64,000 bases of DNA from Promethearchaeota archaeon Loki_b32 (GCA_005223125.1 NJBH01000005.1:126780-190779), one strand, 5' to 3'. Shown: positions 1-9,527, numbered from the stretch's first letter. The notes: a model not told the origin generated them from the letters alone. Made by a program: numbers and translations.

Positions 1-109
1 GACCTATACTTAAAATAATCAAGCCCATAAACAAATCCCATATCCCGTCATCAAATATTGACCTATACGCTTTTCTCTCAAGTGCTTTTAATTCATCATC
101 TTCAGACAT
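1..109 (-). CDS. Small membrane protein, third tandem paralogue (3' end cut by window)
   Basis: Only the first 36 codons lie in the window; the gene runs off the left edge. It starts at the ATG at 109, with a strong purine-rich GGAGGTGAG ribosome site just upstream. The readable part has the same opening as the next two genes: an acidic start, an ELKALERKAYRS stretch and then FDDGIWDLFMG leading into a hydrophobic segment. This FxDGIxDxxxG signature is shared with the neighbours, so it is the third copy of a tandem family. The function is unknown. Membrane location is inferred from the start of the hydrophobic segment and from the paralogues. Confidence 0.75.
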   Translation of the reverse strand, partial: MSEDDELKALERKAYRSIFDDGIWDLFMGLIILSIG

Positions 110-112
110 TAA

Positions 113-751
113 TTAACTCACCTCCTCCTTCTTTAATGGATACTTTTTAAGAAATTTAATAAAAATGACCAATCCTATAAAAAAAATAATACCTCCTATA
201 ATCCCATATGATAAAAGCCATCTAATTCTATAATCTATGGGATCATATAATAGCTCGTTGATGAATATAGCCAACCATATAAGCATTCCAATAAAATATA
301 ATCGTGGATATTTCATTAAATATGCTATAATAGCGAAAATGGGTATAAAAAATAAACCTATCATTAATATAAACATCATTCCTTCTACGTGTATTCCACG
401 ACCAATTCCAATAACTAATAGGATAACAAATGTTAAATGGATTACAAATTGAATAAAAGTAACAATGAATAACTTCTTTCTCATTGATTTTAAGGATGGA
501 CCAGGTTTAGCAATTCCTGTTCTAGGCTGAATGACGTATTTGATAATAATAAAAAGTAATAAATCTGCAATTATAACAAGAATTAATGGCCATAAAAAAT
601 ATTTATGTGGTGAAGGTAGACTCTCACGGAAAAAAGGACCAAACGCCATTCCCGTTACAACAAAACCAATAAACATATCAAAAAAACCATGTTGGTGAGC
701 TGATTTGAGAATGTTTTTCTCAATAACTTTCAAATCAATATTCTCTGCCAT
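113..751 (-). CDS. Multi-pass membrane protein, tandem paralogue 2
   Basis: This 212-residue protein has a short charged N-terminus (IDLKVIEKNILKSA), a HGFFDMFIGF motif entering the first membrane segment, and about six hydrophobic segments. Two are separated by a basic loop containing QPRTGIAKPG. The tail is lysine-rich. The same layout, including a QPRxGxxKxG loop, appears in the gene upstream, so the two are duplicates. It ends four bases before the next paralogue, which indicates one transcript. I do not recognise the family. The position behind an ABC-2 exporter suggests a role tied to that transporter, which is inference only. Confidence 0.75.
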   Translation of the reverse strand: MAENIDLKVIEKNILKSAHQHGFFDMFIGFVVTGMAFGPFFRESLPSPHKYFLWPLILVIIADLLLFIIIKYVIQPRTGIAKPGPSLKSMRKKLFIVTFIQFVIHLTFVILLVIGIGRGIHVEGMMFILMIGLFFIPIFAIIAYLMKYPRLYFIGMLIWLAIFINELLYDPIDYRIRWLLSYGIIGGIIFFIGLVIFIKFLKKYPLKKEEVS

Positions 752-753
752 TT

Positions 754-1401
754 TTAAGTCATCTCCTCTTTAGATAATGGGTATTTCCGAATGAATTTAA
801 TTAAAGATATAATCCCCATAGCTATTATTGCGCCACTTACAATGCTAAATACTATTAAAGTATCGAAAGGTTCAGGTATAAAAATTGAGAATAGATCTGA
901 TAAAAAGAAACTCAATCCCACCAGCAAGCCTATAAAGTAAAAACGGGAATATTGTATGAAATAAGCGGCAAAACATATAGGAGCTGTTATAAAGAGTAAT
1001 CCAAGAATTAATCCTTCTAAATATCCAGGAAAATCCAAACTTAATTCAGGGTTAATAAACCGGATTAAAAAGAGGATTAAAAGAATAATAAAATTTATGG
1101 ATAACATAATTAATGTCTTTAATTTACGTCCTTTTCGTTTCAATCCAAATTTTACTACACCTAACCTAGGTTGAGTAATAAATTTTTTTGTAGTTAAAAA
1201 AAAAGCTAACCCAATTCCAATAAAAATAAATGGTATAAATTTATCGAAAGGATTAGGCACCACAGGACTAAGGGTCATACCCATACCAATACCTAAAACT
1301 AATATACCAAAATAAATATCCAAAATTCCATCTTCAAAAGTAGATCTCCATGATTTTTTCTCGATTTCCTTTAAATCAATATTTTCTGTTATTTTTTTCA
1401 C
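754..1401 (-). CDS. Multi-pass membrane protein, tandem paralogue 1
   Basis: This 215-residue protein has about six membrane segments. The N-terminus reads ENIDLKEIEKKSWRSTFEDG and is followed by ILDIYFGILVLG, the family signature. A cytosolic loop holds QPRLGVVKFGLKRKGRK, matching the QPRTGIAKPG loop of the next gene. It starts with GTG at 1401, preceded by AAGGTG. The coding sequence stops two bases before the start of the downstream paralogue, so translation is probably coupled. The function is unknown. No enzymatic motif is visible, so it may be a structural or accessory membrane protein. Confidence 0.75.
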   Translation of the reverse strand: MKKITENIDLKEIEKKSWRSTFEDGILDIYFGILVLGIGMGMTLSPVVPNPFDKFIPFIFIGIGLAFFLTTKKFITQPRLGVVKFGLKRKGRKLKTLIMLSINFIILLILFLIRFINPELSLDFPGYLEGLILGLLFITAPICFAAYFIQYSRFYFIGLLVGLSFFLSDLFSIFIPEPFDTLIVFSIVSGAIIAMGIISLIKFIRKYPLSKEEMT

Positions 1402-1415
1402 CTTAATATTAAATC

Positions 1416-1511
1416 TTAGGTTATTTTATCTAAGAACATCATAGTAAGCACTACAAAAATTGCAGAAAATGCAATTATTAATATGATTCTTAAAAGTAAT
1501 AACTTATCCAT
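1416..1511 (-). CDS. 31-residue single-span membrane peptide
   Basis: A short frame between the ABC permease and the tandem membrane proteins encodes a peptide opening MDKLLLLRIILIIAFSAI and ending TMMFLDKIT: one membrane helix with a basic start and a short charged tail. A good ribosome site (GGAGGAG) lies a few bases before the ATG, which supports translation. It sits in the same direction and spacing as the operon genes. Micropeptides of this kind beside exporters can act as regulators, but nothing in the sequence proves a role. Confidence 0.5.
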   Translation of the reverse strand: MDKLLLLRIILIIAFSAIFVVLTMMFLDKIT

Positions 1512-1603
1512 TTATTTCTCCTCCTTTGTTTTATTTTTTTTTATTTCTTAATTGATAACTTATTAAAAAAAAAAGAAATATGTATAATTTCTTGGTTAAA
1601 ATT

Positions 1604-3283
1604 TTACTCCAGTTTATTCAATTTTTTCATGCCAAAATATAGGATTGGAAGACTAACTCCAATGATGTAAAGAAATAAAGGAATTTGTAAAACTAATCTC
1701 AGTAATTCAATACTCCTTGGTCTAAAGAACACCAATAATCCTATTGGCAAAAACAGAAGTGGTTGCAGTAGTAACATAGAGATCATAGCATTTCCTTTCA
1801 TGCTTGAGTCTTTCTCACCAAAAGCAGGAGAAATACATTGAAGCCCCATAGCTTGACACATTGATATCTGTGCAAATAATAGAAATTCGATAAAGAAAAT
1901 CACCGTATTTAGAAGATCAATATTCGAGAATATTGTAAGCATTGTGGTTATGAAAATTGTTAAGAAAACATTAAGTATTAACATCATTAGCAAATAAGAA
2001 TATACAATTGCTTTTATTCCCCTTGGAGATCGCTTATAGACCCATATTAGATCCTTTGAATCAACAAATGCCAGATGTCCTATAATTATACTTCCAATTC
2101 CACCCCCCATAGCGATTAGTATAGTGGAACTGAAGACTGTCATAAATGCATCATCATTCATTCTTGAAATAAACCAACTCATAAACCCTAAAAGCCCTAC
2201 TACATAGGCAACTCTGGCAATATTCGCCTTTTTTCTGAAAAATCTCTTTAGTTGCAGAACTATTAAGCCACCCCACTTACGACCGGAAATTTTTCTTACA
2301 AGCACATAAAATAGATTTTCATGCTCGATGATCGTAACACTGCTCTTTTCAATGCCTCCTTCTAAAGTATAAAACGATTCAGCTTTTTTATATGAAACAT
2401 ATAAAGTAATAATTGGGATACCAACGGCTAATAGAACACTTATCCATATATTTAGAATGAATGTATTGAGTAAAACTGGATCTATAGAGTATAATATGAT
2501 ATTTGAAAACCATAGAGATGGATAAAATGCCAACCAGTTTTTTAGTTCAGGGTGTTCCAATAGAAAATTAAGGAAAAACATTACGGCATACATAATAACA
2601 ACCAAAATAATTGTAAATACCCATATCAAAGTCTTTCCTAAATCCCTTGCTTTTTCATTTTTTGAAATTTTATGTTCAAACCAACTTGCGATAATTGATC
2701 CTATTAGATTGGCAAAGTATACATGACCAAAAACTGTCCCATATATTACGACATACTGAATTAAAGTCAATTCAATGATGGGATTTATCAATCCTACGAT
2801 AATCGGAGCAAGTATTAATATTGCAATAGAATATATTGGAGATTTGCCCAAGAATTCCCCTAAAAAGATATCATTTTCCTTAACTGGTGTTGCCAGCAAA
2901 GTTTCTTTGGTTGCACCTTCGTTTTCCTTATAAATATTGTTTAATGGGTATATTACAAGCACTAAAAACAACATCATCATGATAGATTCGATGGTAATTG
3001 CAACCACGGGTTTGAATACATCGGAGAATTGAACTGCCAAAGTTGGTATAAACAAATCGAATAGATAGGGAGCGATAATCACCGCCCATATTACTAAAAG
3101 CGAATACAATGCTATAAAAAATAATCTACGATGATTTCGAAAACTACTTGTTCTTATCCTTATCTCATTCCTTGCTATTATTTTCCATGAACTCCTTTTT
3201 TGATGTGCTAGATTAAGTGAAAATTTTCCCTTAATATTATCTGTGGATGAATCGATTACCTCCTCTTCTGTTAGAACCGTCAT
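1604..3283 (-). CDS. ABC-2 type transporter permease
   Basis: This 559-residue membrane protein is paired with the ATPase gene just upstream (7-base gap). A soluble basic N-terminus of about 40 residues containing WKIIARNEIRIRTSSFRNHR precedes a membrane segment. Roughly twelve hydrophobic segments follow in two halves separated by a cytosolic stretch around residues 300-350. The sequence KENEGATKETLLATPVKEND in the first half resembles the coupling region of ABC-2 exporters of the NatB/CcmB type. It is expected to form the membrane channel of an exporter. The substrate cannot be read from the sequence. The start has a nearby AGGTAGAT ribosome-site-like stretch. Confidence 0.8.
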   Translation of the reverse strand: MTVLTEEEVIDSSTDNIKGKFSLNLAHQKRSSWKIIARNEIRIRTSSFRNHRRLFFIALYSLLVIWAVIIAPYLFDLFIPTLAVQFSDVFKPVVAITIESIMMMLFLVLVIYPLNNIYKENEGATKETLLATPVKENDIFLGEFLGKSPIYSIAILILAPIIVGLINPIIELTLIQYVVIYGTVFGHVYFANLIGSIIASWFEHKISKNEKARDLGKTLIWVFTIILVVIMYAVMFFLNFLLEHPELKNWLAFYPSLWFSNIILYSIDPVLLNTFILNIWISVLLAVGIPIITLYVSYKKAESFYTLEGGIEKSSVTIIEHENLFYVLVRKISGRKWGGLIVLQLKRFFRKKANIARVAYVVGLLGFMSWFISRMNDDAFMTVFSSTILIAMGGGIGSIIIGHLAFVDSKDLIWVYKRSPRGIKAIVYSYLLMMLILNVFLTIFITTMLTIFSNIDLLNTVIFFIEFLLFAQISMCQAMGLQCISPAFGEKDSSMKGNAMISMLLLQPLLFLPIGLLVFFRPRSIELLRLVLQIPLFLYIIGVSLPILYFGMKKLNKLE

Positions 3284-3290
3284 TTATAAT

Positions 3291-4124
3291 CTACCTCGAT
3301 TTTTTGCTTTTCTTTTTCTTTTTTTTACTATTATTAGATTCATGATTAATAGAATTCTCCTCTCTCCAACCAAGTAGATCATCTATATGAGAAGCCCCAG
3401 TAATTTTTAAGTATGCTTCCTCTAAAATTTCAGCACCAACAGAGTCAATTATTTCTTTTGGACTACCTTCAATTTTTAGCTGCCCATCTATAATTAACCC
3501 AATTACGTCACATAATTCTTCAGCTGTATCAAGAAGATGGGTACAAATAAAGATTGTCTTATCTGCTTTCTTAGCTAGTTGAGATATTAAATCTTTTACC
3601 ATTCTAGCAGCTGCAGGATCTAAATTCGATGTAGGCTCATCCAAAAATAATATTTCAGGATCTTGAATCAATGCCGCACATAAACAGACTTTTTGCTTCA
3701 TTCCTCTTGAATAGCTCTCCAAAAGATCGTTTTCTCGACCTACCAAATTGAATAACTCTATCAGTTCATTAATTCTGACGGAAATTACATCTTTTTGCAA
3801 AAAATATAATTCTCCAATAAACTCTAAGAATTCTTTTGCGGTAAGTTTAGAGTATAGTCCAGGAGATTCTGGTAAAAAACCACATATCATTTTCACTTTC
3901 TTACTTTCAGAAACAATATCATACCCGCCGACTGATGCATTTCCTGAAGTCTTAGAGATAATTGCATTAAGCATTCTTACAGTTGTAGTTTTTCCAGCTC
4001 CATTTGGTCCCAATAAACCATATGTTTTTCCATAAGGAATATTTAAAGTTAATTTGTCGACTGCAAGAACAGTACCAAAATTTTTAGAAAGATTCTGAGT
4101 TCTAATTGCGTATGCTTTACTCAT
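3291..4124 (-). CDS. ABC transporter ATP-binding protein
   Basis: This ATPase subunit drives the neighbouring ABC-2 permease. Walker A is GPNGAGKT (residues 39-46), the Q-loop region is near FLPESPGLYSKLT, the signature is YSRGMKQ (138-144), Walker B is ILFLDEP (158-164) and the H-loop is CTHLLD. The order and the LTAKEFLEF segment are typical of the CcmA/NatA exporter branch. The last 12 residues are almost all lysine and serine, an unusual basic tail that could contact membrane or RNA. AGGAGG lies just before the ATG. It is the second gene of the minus-strand operon, ahead of its permease. Confidence 0.9.
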   Translation of the reverse strand: MSKAYAIRTQNLSKNFGTVLAVDKLTLNIPYGKTYGLLGPNGAGKTTTVRMLNAIISKTSGNASVGGYDIVSESKKVKMICGFLPESPGLYSKLTAKEFLEFIGELYFLQKDVISVRINELIELFNLVGRENDLLESYSRGMKQKVCLCAALIQDPEILFLDEPTSNLDPAAARMVKDLISQLAKKADKTIFICTHLLDTAEELCDVIGLIIDGQLKIEGSPKEIIDSVGAEILEEAYLKITGASHIDDLLGWREENSINHESNNSKKKKKKSKKSR

Positions 4125-4180
4125 CTTTTTTTACCTCCTTTTATTTTTTTAATTTTTTTTTTTAATTTTAAAATTTGAAG

Positions 4181-4462
4181 TTATAATATACTTAGAATTA
4201 AATTCATGCTCTCAGTTATGATTAAGCATGACATTAATACCCATAATACTTTTTTATATTGAAATGATTTATTTTGTTTCATTTCTAGCTCCTTCTTAGT
4301 TTCTAAATAAACTGCTGGCATAACTATAAGAAATATTGGAATCATATATCGTTCTCCAGGTGCTGCAAACAAAAAATTATATAAAATTAATAATAAACTT
4401 ACAATGTCCGAGATAACCAATGAAGCAATCAAACCTCTCTCAGATGTATTCAAAGTTTTCAA
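4181..4462 (-). CDS. Small membrane protein upstream of ABC transporter
   Basis: This 93-residue protein has three predicted membrane segments (about residues 10-30, 38-53 and 72-92), joined by a loop with ETKKELEMKQNKSFQYKK. It sits first in the transporter operon, 56 bases before the ATPase. I recognise no family. Its hydrophobicity, frame length and place in the operon support it as a real gene. A role as an accessory membrane subunit is only inferred from position. Confidence 0.55.
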   Translation of the reverse strand: MKTLNTSERGLIASLVISDIVSLLLILYNFLFAAPGERYMIPIFLIVMPAVYLETKKELEMKQNKSFQYKKVLWVLMSCLIITESMNLILSIL

Positions 4463-4853
4463 TATCCCTCACCTTTTTCTTATCCATTTTTTTCATCACT
4501 TCTTTTTTTTCTAAACCTAAATTGAACTAATTGATATATTTTAAATTTGATTACCTAAATTGGACTAAGAGTATAAACTATGAATTTGATTTTACTTCTC
4601 TTATCCAGTGGGACTTTCTTAAGTCCCAATAATATAATAGAAAAGTTACTATTTAAAGCTTTGTATTGCAAAGTACAATTGAATGACAAAGTTGAGAACC
4701 AATACAAAGTTATAATTAAATTAATTAAAAATAATATATATTAAAAAATTGGGCAGATTTGCCTGTAAATCTGAATTATTGTAGGATAAATGTTTTAATA
4801 GACATAATATGATTTAAGAAAAAGCGAGATTCTTTAATAATTTAATAAATAAA
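4463..4853. promoter_or_regulatory. Divergent intergenic region with inverted repeats
   Basis: This gap separates the minus-strand transporter operon from the plus-strand WD40 gene and should hold both promoters. It contains a short palindrome GGGACTT-TCTT-AAGTCCC at 4610-4627. It also holds a longer pair of 10-base inverted arms, CTTTGTATTG at 4659-4668 and CAATACAAAG at 4700-4709, with 31 bases between them. Two near copies of CCTAAATTGRACTAA lie between about 4515 and 4570. These could be operators for a regulator of either gene. No reading frame of interest is present. Confidence 0.35.
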
Positions 4854-5837
4854 TTGAAATTTGAAGGTATAAATAATATTAAATCATATTATTATAATAA
4901 TCCAAAATTACAAGTGATTTTAAAAATGGAAAGTAGTTATGTCCATAGAACGATTAGGAAAAGAGAAGATGTAGGTAGACAAGGAACAATATGTTCATTA
5001 AAATTTACGCCTGATGGTAAAAATATTGTTTGTGCTTCAAAAAACTACATTGAAGTATGGGATATTGAATCTGGCAATCAAATTAGAAAAATTAAAGCGA
5101 CCACAGGTACGTTTAGTTGGGTAAATGATGTTGCAGTTTCTCTAGATGGAAAATATATTGCGTCTGGAATAGAAAATATTAGAATAAAAGTGTGGGAATT
5201 TTCATCTGGAAACTTAGTATGGGAAGCTAAGACAATGAGCGCTGTCATAAAGGTTGATGTTTCTGCTGATGGGAAGTATGTAATTGGAGCAGCTACGCCA
5301 TATAGTGGAATACGCACATGGGATTTGGAAACAGGGGAATTAATTGATAAATTTAAAACGGGGGGATATTCTAGGACATTTGCAATCTCGTCAGATAATA
5401 ATTATATAGTTTATCAGAAGGGAAAAAAAGCCATTTATGTATGGGATGTTTCAAGCAGAACTAAAATCAGAGAACTTAAAACTAAAAAAATCGGGTGGGT
5501 TTACGCGCTCGTAATAACCCCTGATATGAAATATGTCATTAGTGGTTCATATAATAAGCGTATACATGTTTGGGATTTTTCTACAGGTGAAAAAATTACT
5601 ACAATTGAGGGTCATAAGGGGCCAGTGTATTCTCTTGTATGTACTCCTGATGGAAAATATTTAATCAGTGGATCAGGGGATTGGACTATAAAAATATGGG
5701 AGATATCCACTGGTCAATTAACTCGCACTTTAACCGGGCACAAGGGTGCGGTATTTGCGGTTGCAATCTCACCTGATGGAAAATATATTGCCGGTGGATC
5801 AACGGATCAAACTATAATAATATGGAAAATTACATAG
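4854..5837 (+). CDS. WD40-repeat beta-propeller protein
   Basis: This 327-residue protein is built almost entirely of WD40 repeats. Seven blades can be counted from about residue 44, each with a DGKxI or DxKYV turn and a closing W-D/E pair (VWDIESG, VWEFSSG, TWDLETG, VWDVSSR, VWDFSTG, IWEISTG, IWKIT). The last two blades have the classic GHKG start. Seven blades close one full propeller, so it is complete. The protein lacks a signal peptide and is probably a cytosolic scaffold for protein-protein contacts. The frame can start at TTG 4854 or at ATG 4926; neither has a clear ribosome site, and the second would remove 24 non-repeat residues. Confidence 0.85.
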   Translation: MKFEGINNIKSYYYNNPKLQVILKMESSYVHRTIRKREDVGRQGTICSLKFTPDGKNIVCASKNYIEVWDIESGNQIRKIKATTGTFSWVNDVAVSLDGKYIASGIENIRIKVWEFSSGNLVWEAKTMSAVIKVDVSADGKYVIGAATPYSGIRTWDLETGELIDKFKTGGYSRTFAISSDNNYIVYQKGKKAIYVWDVSSRTKIRELKTKKIGWVYALVITPDMKYVISGSYNKRIHVWDFSTGEKITTIEGHKGPVYSLVCTPDGKYLISGSGDWTIKIWEISTGQLTRTLTGHKGAVFAVAISPDGKYIAGGSTDQTIIIWKIT

Positions 5838-5920
5838 ATACAAAATCTCTTTCAATATAGAATAGATAATAGAAGATTTTTTTGAATAAAATGAGATCAA
5901 AAAAATAATGGAATTTTTTT

Positions 5921-6238
5921 TTAATTTTCTTCTTGTTTCTTGGCTTTCTTCGTTGCCTTTGCTTGTTTCAACTCAAGGAGAGTTTTTTTTAAGTAATCTG
6001 GTTTTAAATAATAAGTTAATATAAATGCACCTCCGACAAACATAGGAATTAAACACATCACAATGCTCAAAACATATAAACCAACATCGGAATATGCTCT
6101 CAAAGCTATAATAATGTTTAAAAAAACTAGACCTATGATAAAAGCTGCTATACCACTATTACGCGCCTTATTTAATTCTTTATCAGTAATTTCAATTTCT
6201 GAAATTTTACTTACGCCTCTCTTATATTTTAAATACAT
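5921..6238 (-). CDS. Two-span membrane protein of unknown function
   Basis: This 105-residue protein has a charged N-terminus with DKELNKARNSG, two membrane helices (about residues 29-48 and 55-80) and a lysine/alanine-rich tail (LKQAKATKKAKKQEEN). It matches no family I know. It faces the WD40 gene tail to tail. The T-rich stretch between their ends around 5910-5920 could end transcription on both sides. Confidence 0.55.
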   Translation of the reverse strand: MYLKYKRGVSKISEIEITDKELNKARNSGIAAFIIGLVFLNIIIALRAYSDVGLYVLSIVMCLIPMFVGGAFILTYYLKPDYLKKTLLELKQAKATKKAKKQEEN

Positions 6239-6328
6239 TTCAAGATATGGGTAATCATCCTTATTTCATTCCGGAACAAAAATATTTCTTAAATTAGGAA
6301 TAGATTACAAAAAATTTACGATTAAACT

Positions 6329-6919
6329 TTAAATTTTCCTACAAACCAATTCTCCTTTTCCGATAGGCACTATCAAAGCATCTACTCGCCCATCAGCAAG
6401 TGCTTTATCCAACATCGGTTTTAAAGTTTTATAATGATTAATCGCATTATCGGCTATAAGAATACCCCCTTTAACCATATTTGGTATTACTAGATCATAA
6501 CAATCTTCATAAACTTCTTTCTCAGCATCTAAAAAGCAAAAAGAAATGTTCTTATATTTTGGAATATAATCTCGTGCATCACCCTCAATTAATTCGATAA
6601 CATCTTTTAAATTAGTTAACCTGAATGTTTCTCTAGCTAATTCAGCTTTTTCTTTTAAAATTTCAAATGTAATTAGTTTATTTCCATTGAGTTTACATGC
6701 AAGAACTATCCAAAGAGCAGAATATCCTGCACTAGTCCCTATTTCTAAAAATTCCCCTTTTGGAGCACTAGCAGCGAGAAGTGATATAAATTTACCGGTT
6801 TCAGGGGGGATCTGACGGAGTCTTTTCATTCTAGGTGTCCCATCAAGTCGATCTTGAGTATCCAATTTTTCTAAGTATTCCATTCGATCTTTTATTACAT
6901 CAGGTATACTATGAAACAT
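6329..6919 (-). CDS. SAM-dependent O-methyltransferase (class I, CCoAOMT-like)
   Basis: This protein transfers a methyl group from S-adenosylmethionine to an acceptor, probably a hydroxyl. At 196 residues it is slightly shorter than the usual 210-230. Motif I is EIGTSAGYS (59-67), the second acidic site is near TFEIL, and FLDAEKE (129-135) and ADNAI (156-160) match the metal-binding Asp and Asp-Asn of the caffeoyl-CoA O-methyltransferase family (PF01596). The N-terminal region with IPPETGKF also fits. The acceptor cannot be read. It lies 40 bases from an SDR gene in the same direction, so the two may be co-transcribed. Confidence 0.8.
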   Translation of the reverse strand: MFHSIPDVIKDRMEYLEKLDTQDRLDGTPRMKRLRQIPPETGKFISLLAASAPKGEFLEIGTSAGYSALWIVLACKLNGNKLITFEILKEKAELARETFRLTNLKDVIELIEGDARDYIPKYKNISFCFLDAEKEVYEDCYDLVIPNMVKGGILIADNAINHYKTLKPMLDKALADGRVDALIVPIGKGELVCRKI

Positions 6920-6959
6920 ATCTCATCAATTTGGATTATTTGAAAAATTATAAAATGAA

Positions 6960-7805
6960 TTAGATAATTTTAAAGTTTGTCATTTTGGTACTAATCTCCC
7001 AGATTCGCTTAGCATTTTCTTCATTGTAAGATTCTTCGGAAGACTTATGTTGTTCCTTTTTCGTCCAGTATTTACCTGTTATGCCCTCTACATCAGGAGA
7101 CGAAGCTAGATAAATTGATGTTTCTGCTCCTTTCTCTGGACCTTTGAAAAATGCTTTTCCAAAACCCTGGCTAAATTTAGATTGATCTCGACCTAAATTA
7201 GTATTAATCAAACCAGGATGGAGAGCATTAATAGTTACACCGGTTCCTTCTAACTTCCTACTTAATTCATATGTAAAAAGCATCACTGCTAATTTTGAGA
7301 CTCCATAAACTCTAAATAAACGATACTTTTTTTTTTCACTCTGAAGATCATCAAAATCCATTTTTGCCATTCTGTGTGCTGCAGAACTTACAATAACAAT
7401 TCGACTCGGAGCACTCTTTTTTATTACGTCAAGCAATAAGTTCGTCAATAAAAATGGTGCTAGGTGATTTACGGCAAAATTCATTTCAATTCCATCAACG
7501 GATAATACCCGATTTTTAAGCATAACTCCAGCGTTATTTATTAATACGTGTAAATTTTGATATTTTTTTTTAAATTCTTCAACAAGATTTCGAATTTGCC
7601 ATTGAGACGATAAATCACAGAGTAATAAATCAATATTTTTATTTCCCGTTTGATTTATTATATCTTCTCTGGCTATTTCTCCACGCTCTTTATCACGACA
7701 AACCATTATTACTGTAGCATTCATTTCAGAGAGAGCTTTTGCTGTTTCTTTACCAATCCCAGAATTTGCCCCAGTGATCATACATATTTTTCCTTCCATA
7801 CTCAT
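6960..7805 (-). CDS. Short-chain dehydrogenase/reductase (retinol dehydrogenase-like)
   Basis: This is an NAD(P)-dependent oxidoreductase with a Rossmann fold. The cofactor motif TGANSGIG is at 11-18, NNAG at 90-93, a catalytic Ser at 140-141 and YGVSK (Tyr167, Lys171). LHPGLINTNLGR after the active site and the overall pattern resemble the RDH11-14/WWOX branch. The Arg in VCRDKERG after strand 2 suggests NADP(H). Length (281) is normal. The substrate is unknown, with a lipid or retinoid-like aldehyde or ketone being only a guess from the branch. Confidence 0.85.
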   Translation of the reverse strand: MSMEGKICMITGANSGIGKETAKALSEMNATVIMVCRDKERGEIAREDIINQTGNKNIDLLLCDLSSQWQIRNLVEEFKKKYQNLHVLINNAGVMLKNRVLSVDGIEMNFAVNHLAPFLLTNLLLDVIKKSAPSRIVIVSSAAHRMAKMDFDDLQSEKKKYRLFRVYGVSKLAVMLFTYELSRKLEGTGVTINALHPGLINTNLGRDQSKFSQGFGKAFFKGPEKGAETSIYLASSPDVEGITGKYWTKKEQHKSSEESYNEENAKRIWEISTKMTNFKII

Positions 7806-8040
7806 GGTCTACAATTCCTTCCAATTAATATTATAGTACGTATTTTTTTTGACTTATTAAATGAGATGATTAATTTTTAAAAAGAAGTAAAACATCCCTT
7901 AATCCTAAATATAGTTATATTCTCTAATCTTTAAGTTTTATTGATGTTTTATTTCAATGATATTAGGTATCTTAATATTTGAATTAGGTTCTTTCATGAA
8001 GGTAAAAAATCGGATAACATTACGTAAACGAGGAAAACGA

Positions 8041-9471
8041 TTAATATGGACAGCTTAAATCGCTTTCGAGCCAATTATCCGTTAACCCGTAAGCTGTTAA
8101 TCTACATCCTCCACAAAGATTCTTTGTAATACATTTCGAACATTTTCCTATTATTTTGCTCCTATTTCTAATTTGATTTAGAATTGTATTTTTAGTCCAA
8201 ATATTATGTAAACCCTCTTTTAAGATATTTCCCAGTTTAATATGTCCTGCTGGAGCACAAGGTATTACAGTTCCATCACAATCTAATCCACAATAAAACA
8301 AACCTGTTGCACACCCACTAAAGAATCTGCTTAGGCGATGGAGTAAATTAACTGTATTTCCATCAAATAGATCTTGATATTTTGCCTCGTAACCAGTTAA
8401 TATTTCACATAGAGGATAATAGTGACCATTACTTAATTCATAACACGATCTACTAAAATATGGCATTCCCCTCCCTAAAACTTCTAAAGATTGATTGTCT
8501 TCAATATTTTCAATGAATTTTTCTGCCATAAATTTCATGACATTGTATTTTGTTTTTTTGTCAACATCGTGGGTCATATAATATTTACCTCTACCTACTG
8601 GCAGTATACGAGACACATAAAATCGTGTTGCGCCTAAATTTTTGACGTATTCATATATTTGAGGAATTTCCTCATAATTAAAATCCGCCAATGTAGTATT
8701 AATTATTAATTCATCAAATTTACCAAATTCAATAGCATTATTTATCCCATCAATTGCTAAATCAAATGCTCCAGGTATATTACGTAAATTATCATGTTTA
8801 TTCTTAGAAAGGCTATCTAAACTAATTGAAACACTACGTACACCGGTATCATATATTTTTTGACAAATATCTTTCGTCATTAACGTTGCATTTGTGGAAA
8901 GAGACGGATAGATATTATTATCTTGAGTATACATCATAACCTCAAATAGATCATCTCTCGTAAGAGGTTCTCCACCACAAAAATTAACAGTAATAACATC
9001 ATTTGCAGCCAATATATCTATTACTCTTTTTGCTTCCTCAGTTGTAAGTTCGTTTTTAGATTTTTGTTTGAATTTTGAATCAGAAAAGCAATGAGAACAT
9101 CTTAAATTACATTTTTTAGTATAATTCCAAACAATACTCAAAGGAGCTCCTGTGACAAATGGCATCCTTAATCCAAATATGGCAAGCCCTTTGAATATAT
9201 TCTTTAAGACCTTTCTAAAGGTTTTATCTGCATAGAATTTATAAAAAATATGAGAACTTATATCAAAAAAAGAAAACCACCTCATCAACACAAATTTAAA
9301 AGCATTTGCTTGAAATCGACATCTGGAGCATAAATTATCATTTTTACCAAAAATATAATCTAAAATTCCATCAAATCTATTAGTATTGCATTTTTTGCAT
9401 GTTTTAGTAAAGTTTCTTCCAAAACTCATCATCCCCTGCTTTAATAATGGGATAGAAAAAGCATTAAACAT
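8041..9471 (-). CDS. Radical SAM protein with SPASM domain and N-terminal zinc motif
   Basis: This 476-residue protein has the radical SAM cluster motif CNLRCSHC (Cys121, Cys125, Cys128) and GGEP shortly after. The C-terminal SPASM region is rich in Cys (YCGLDCDGTVIPCAP, CSKCITKNLCGGC, SCPY) and would hold auxiliary iron-sulfur clusters. The first 55 residues carry two CxxC pairs (25/28 and 48/51) of zinc-ribbon type. SPASM enzymes usually modify peptides or mature cofactors. No small precursor peptide is evident next to it, so the substrate is open. A decayed coding stretch lies just upstream at 9528-9662. Confidence 0.85.
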   Translation of the reverse strand: MFNAFSIPLLKQGMMSFGRNFTKTCKKCNTNRFDGILDYIFGKNDNLCSRCRFQANAFKFVLMRWFSFFDISSHIFYKFYADKTFRKVLKNIFKGLAIFGLRMPFVTGAPLSIVWNYTKKCNLRCSHCFSDSKFKQKSKNELTTEEAKRVIDILAANDVITVNFCGGEPLTRDDLFEVMMYTQDNNIYPSLSTNATLMTKDICQKIYDTGVRSVSISLDSLSKNKHDNLRNIPGAFDLAIDGINNAIEFGKFDELIINTTLADFNYEEIPQIYEYVKNLGATRFYVSRILPVGRGKYYMTHDVDKKTKYNVMKFMAEKFIENIEDNQSLEVLGRGMPYFSRSCYELSNGHYYPLCEILTGYEAKYQDLFDGNTVNLLHRLSRFFSGCATGLFYCGLDCDGTVIPCAPAGHIKLGNILKEGLHNIWTKNTILNQIRNRSKIIGKCSKCITKNLCGGCRLTAYGLTDNWLESDLSCPY

Positions 9472-9527
9472 CTTAATTAAACCATTTCAACAAAAATACA
9501 TTGATATTAATGATTCAATTGATCAAA

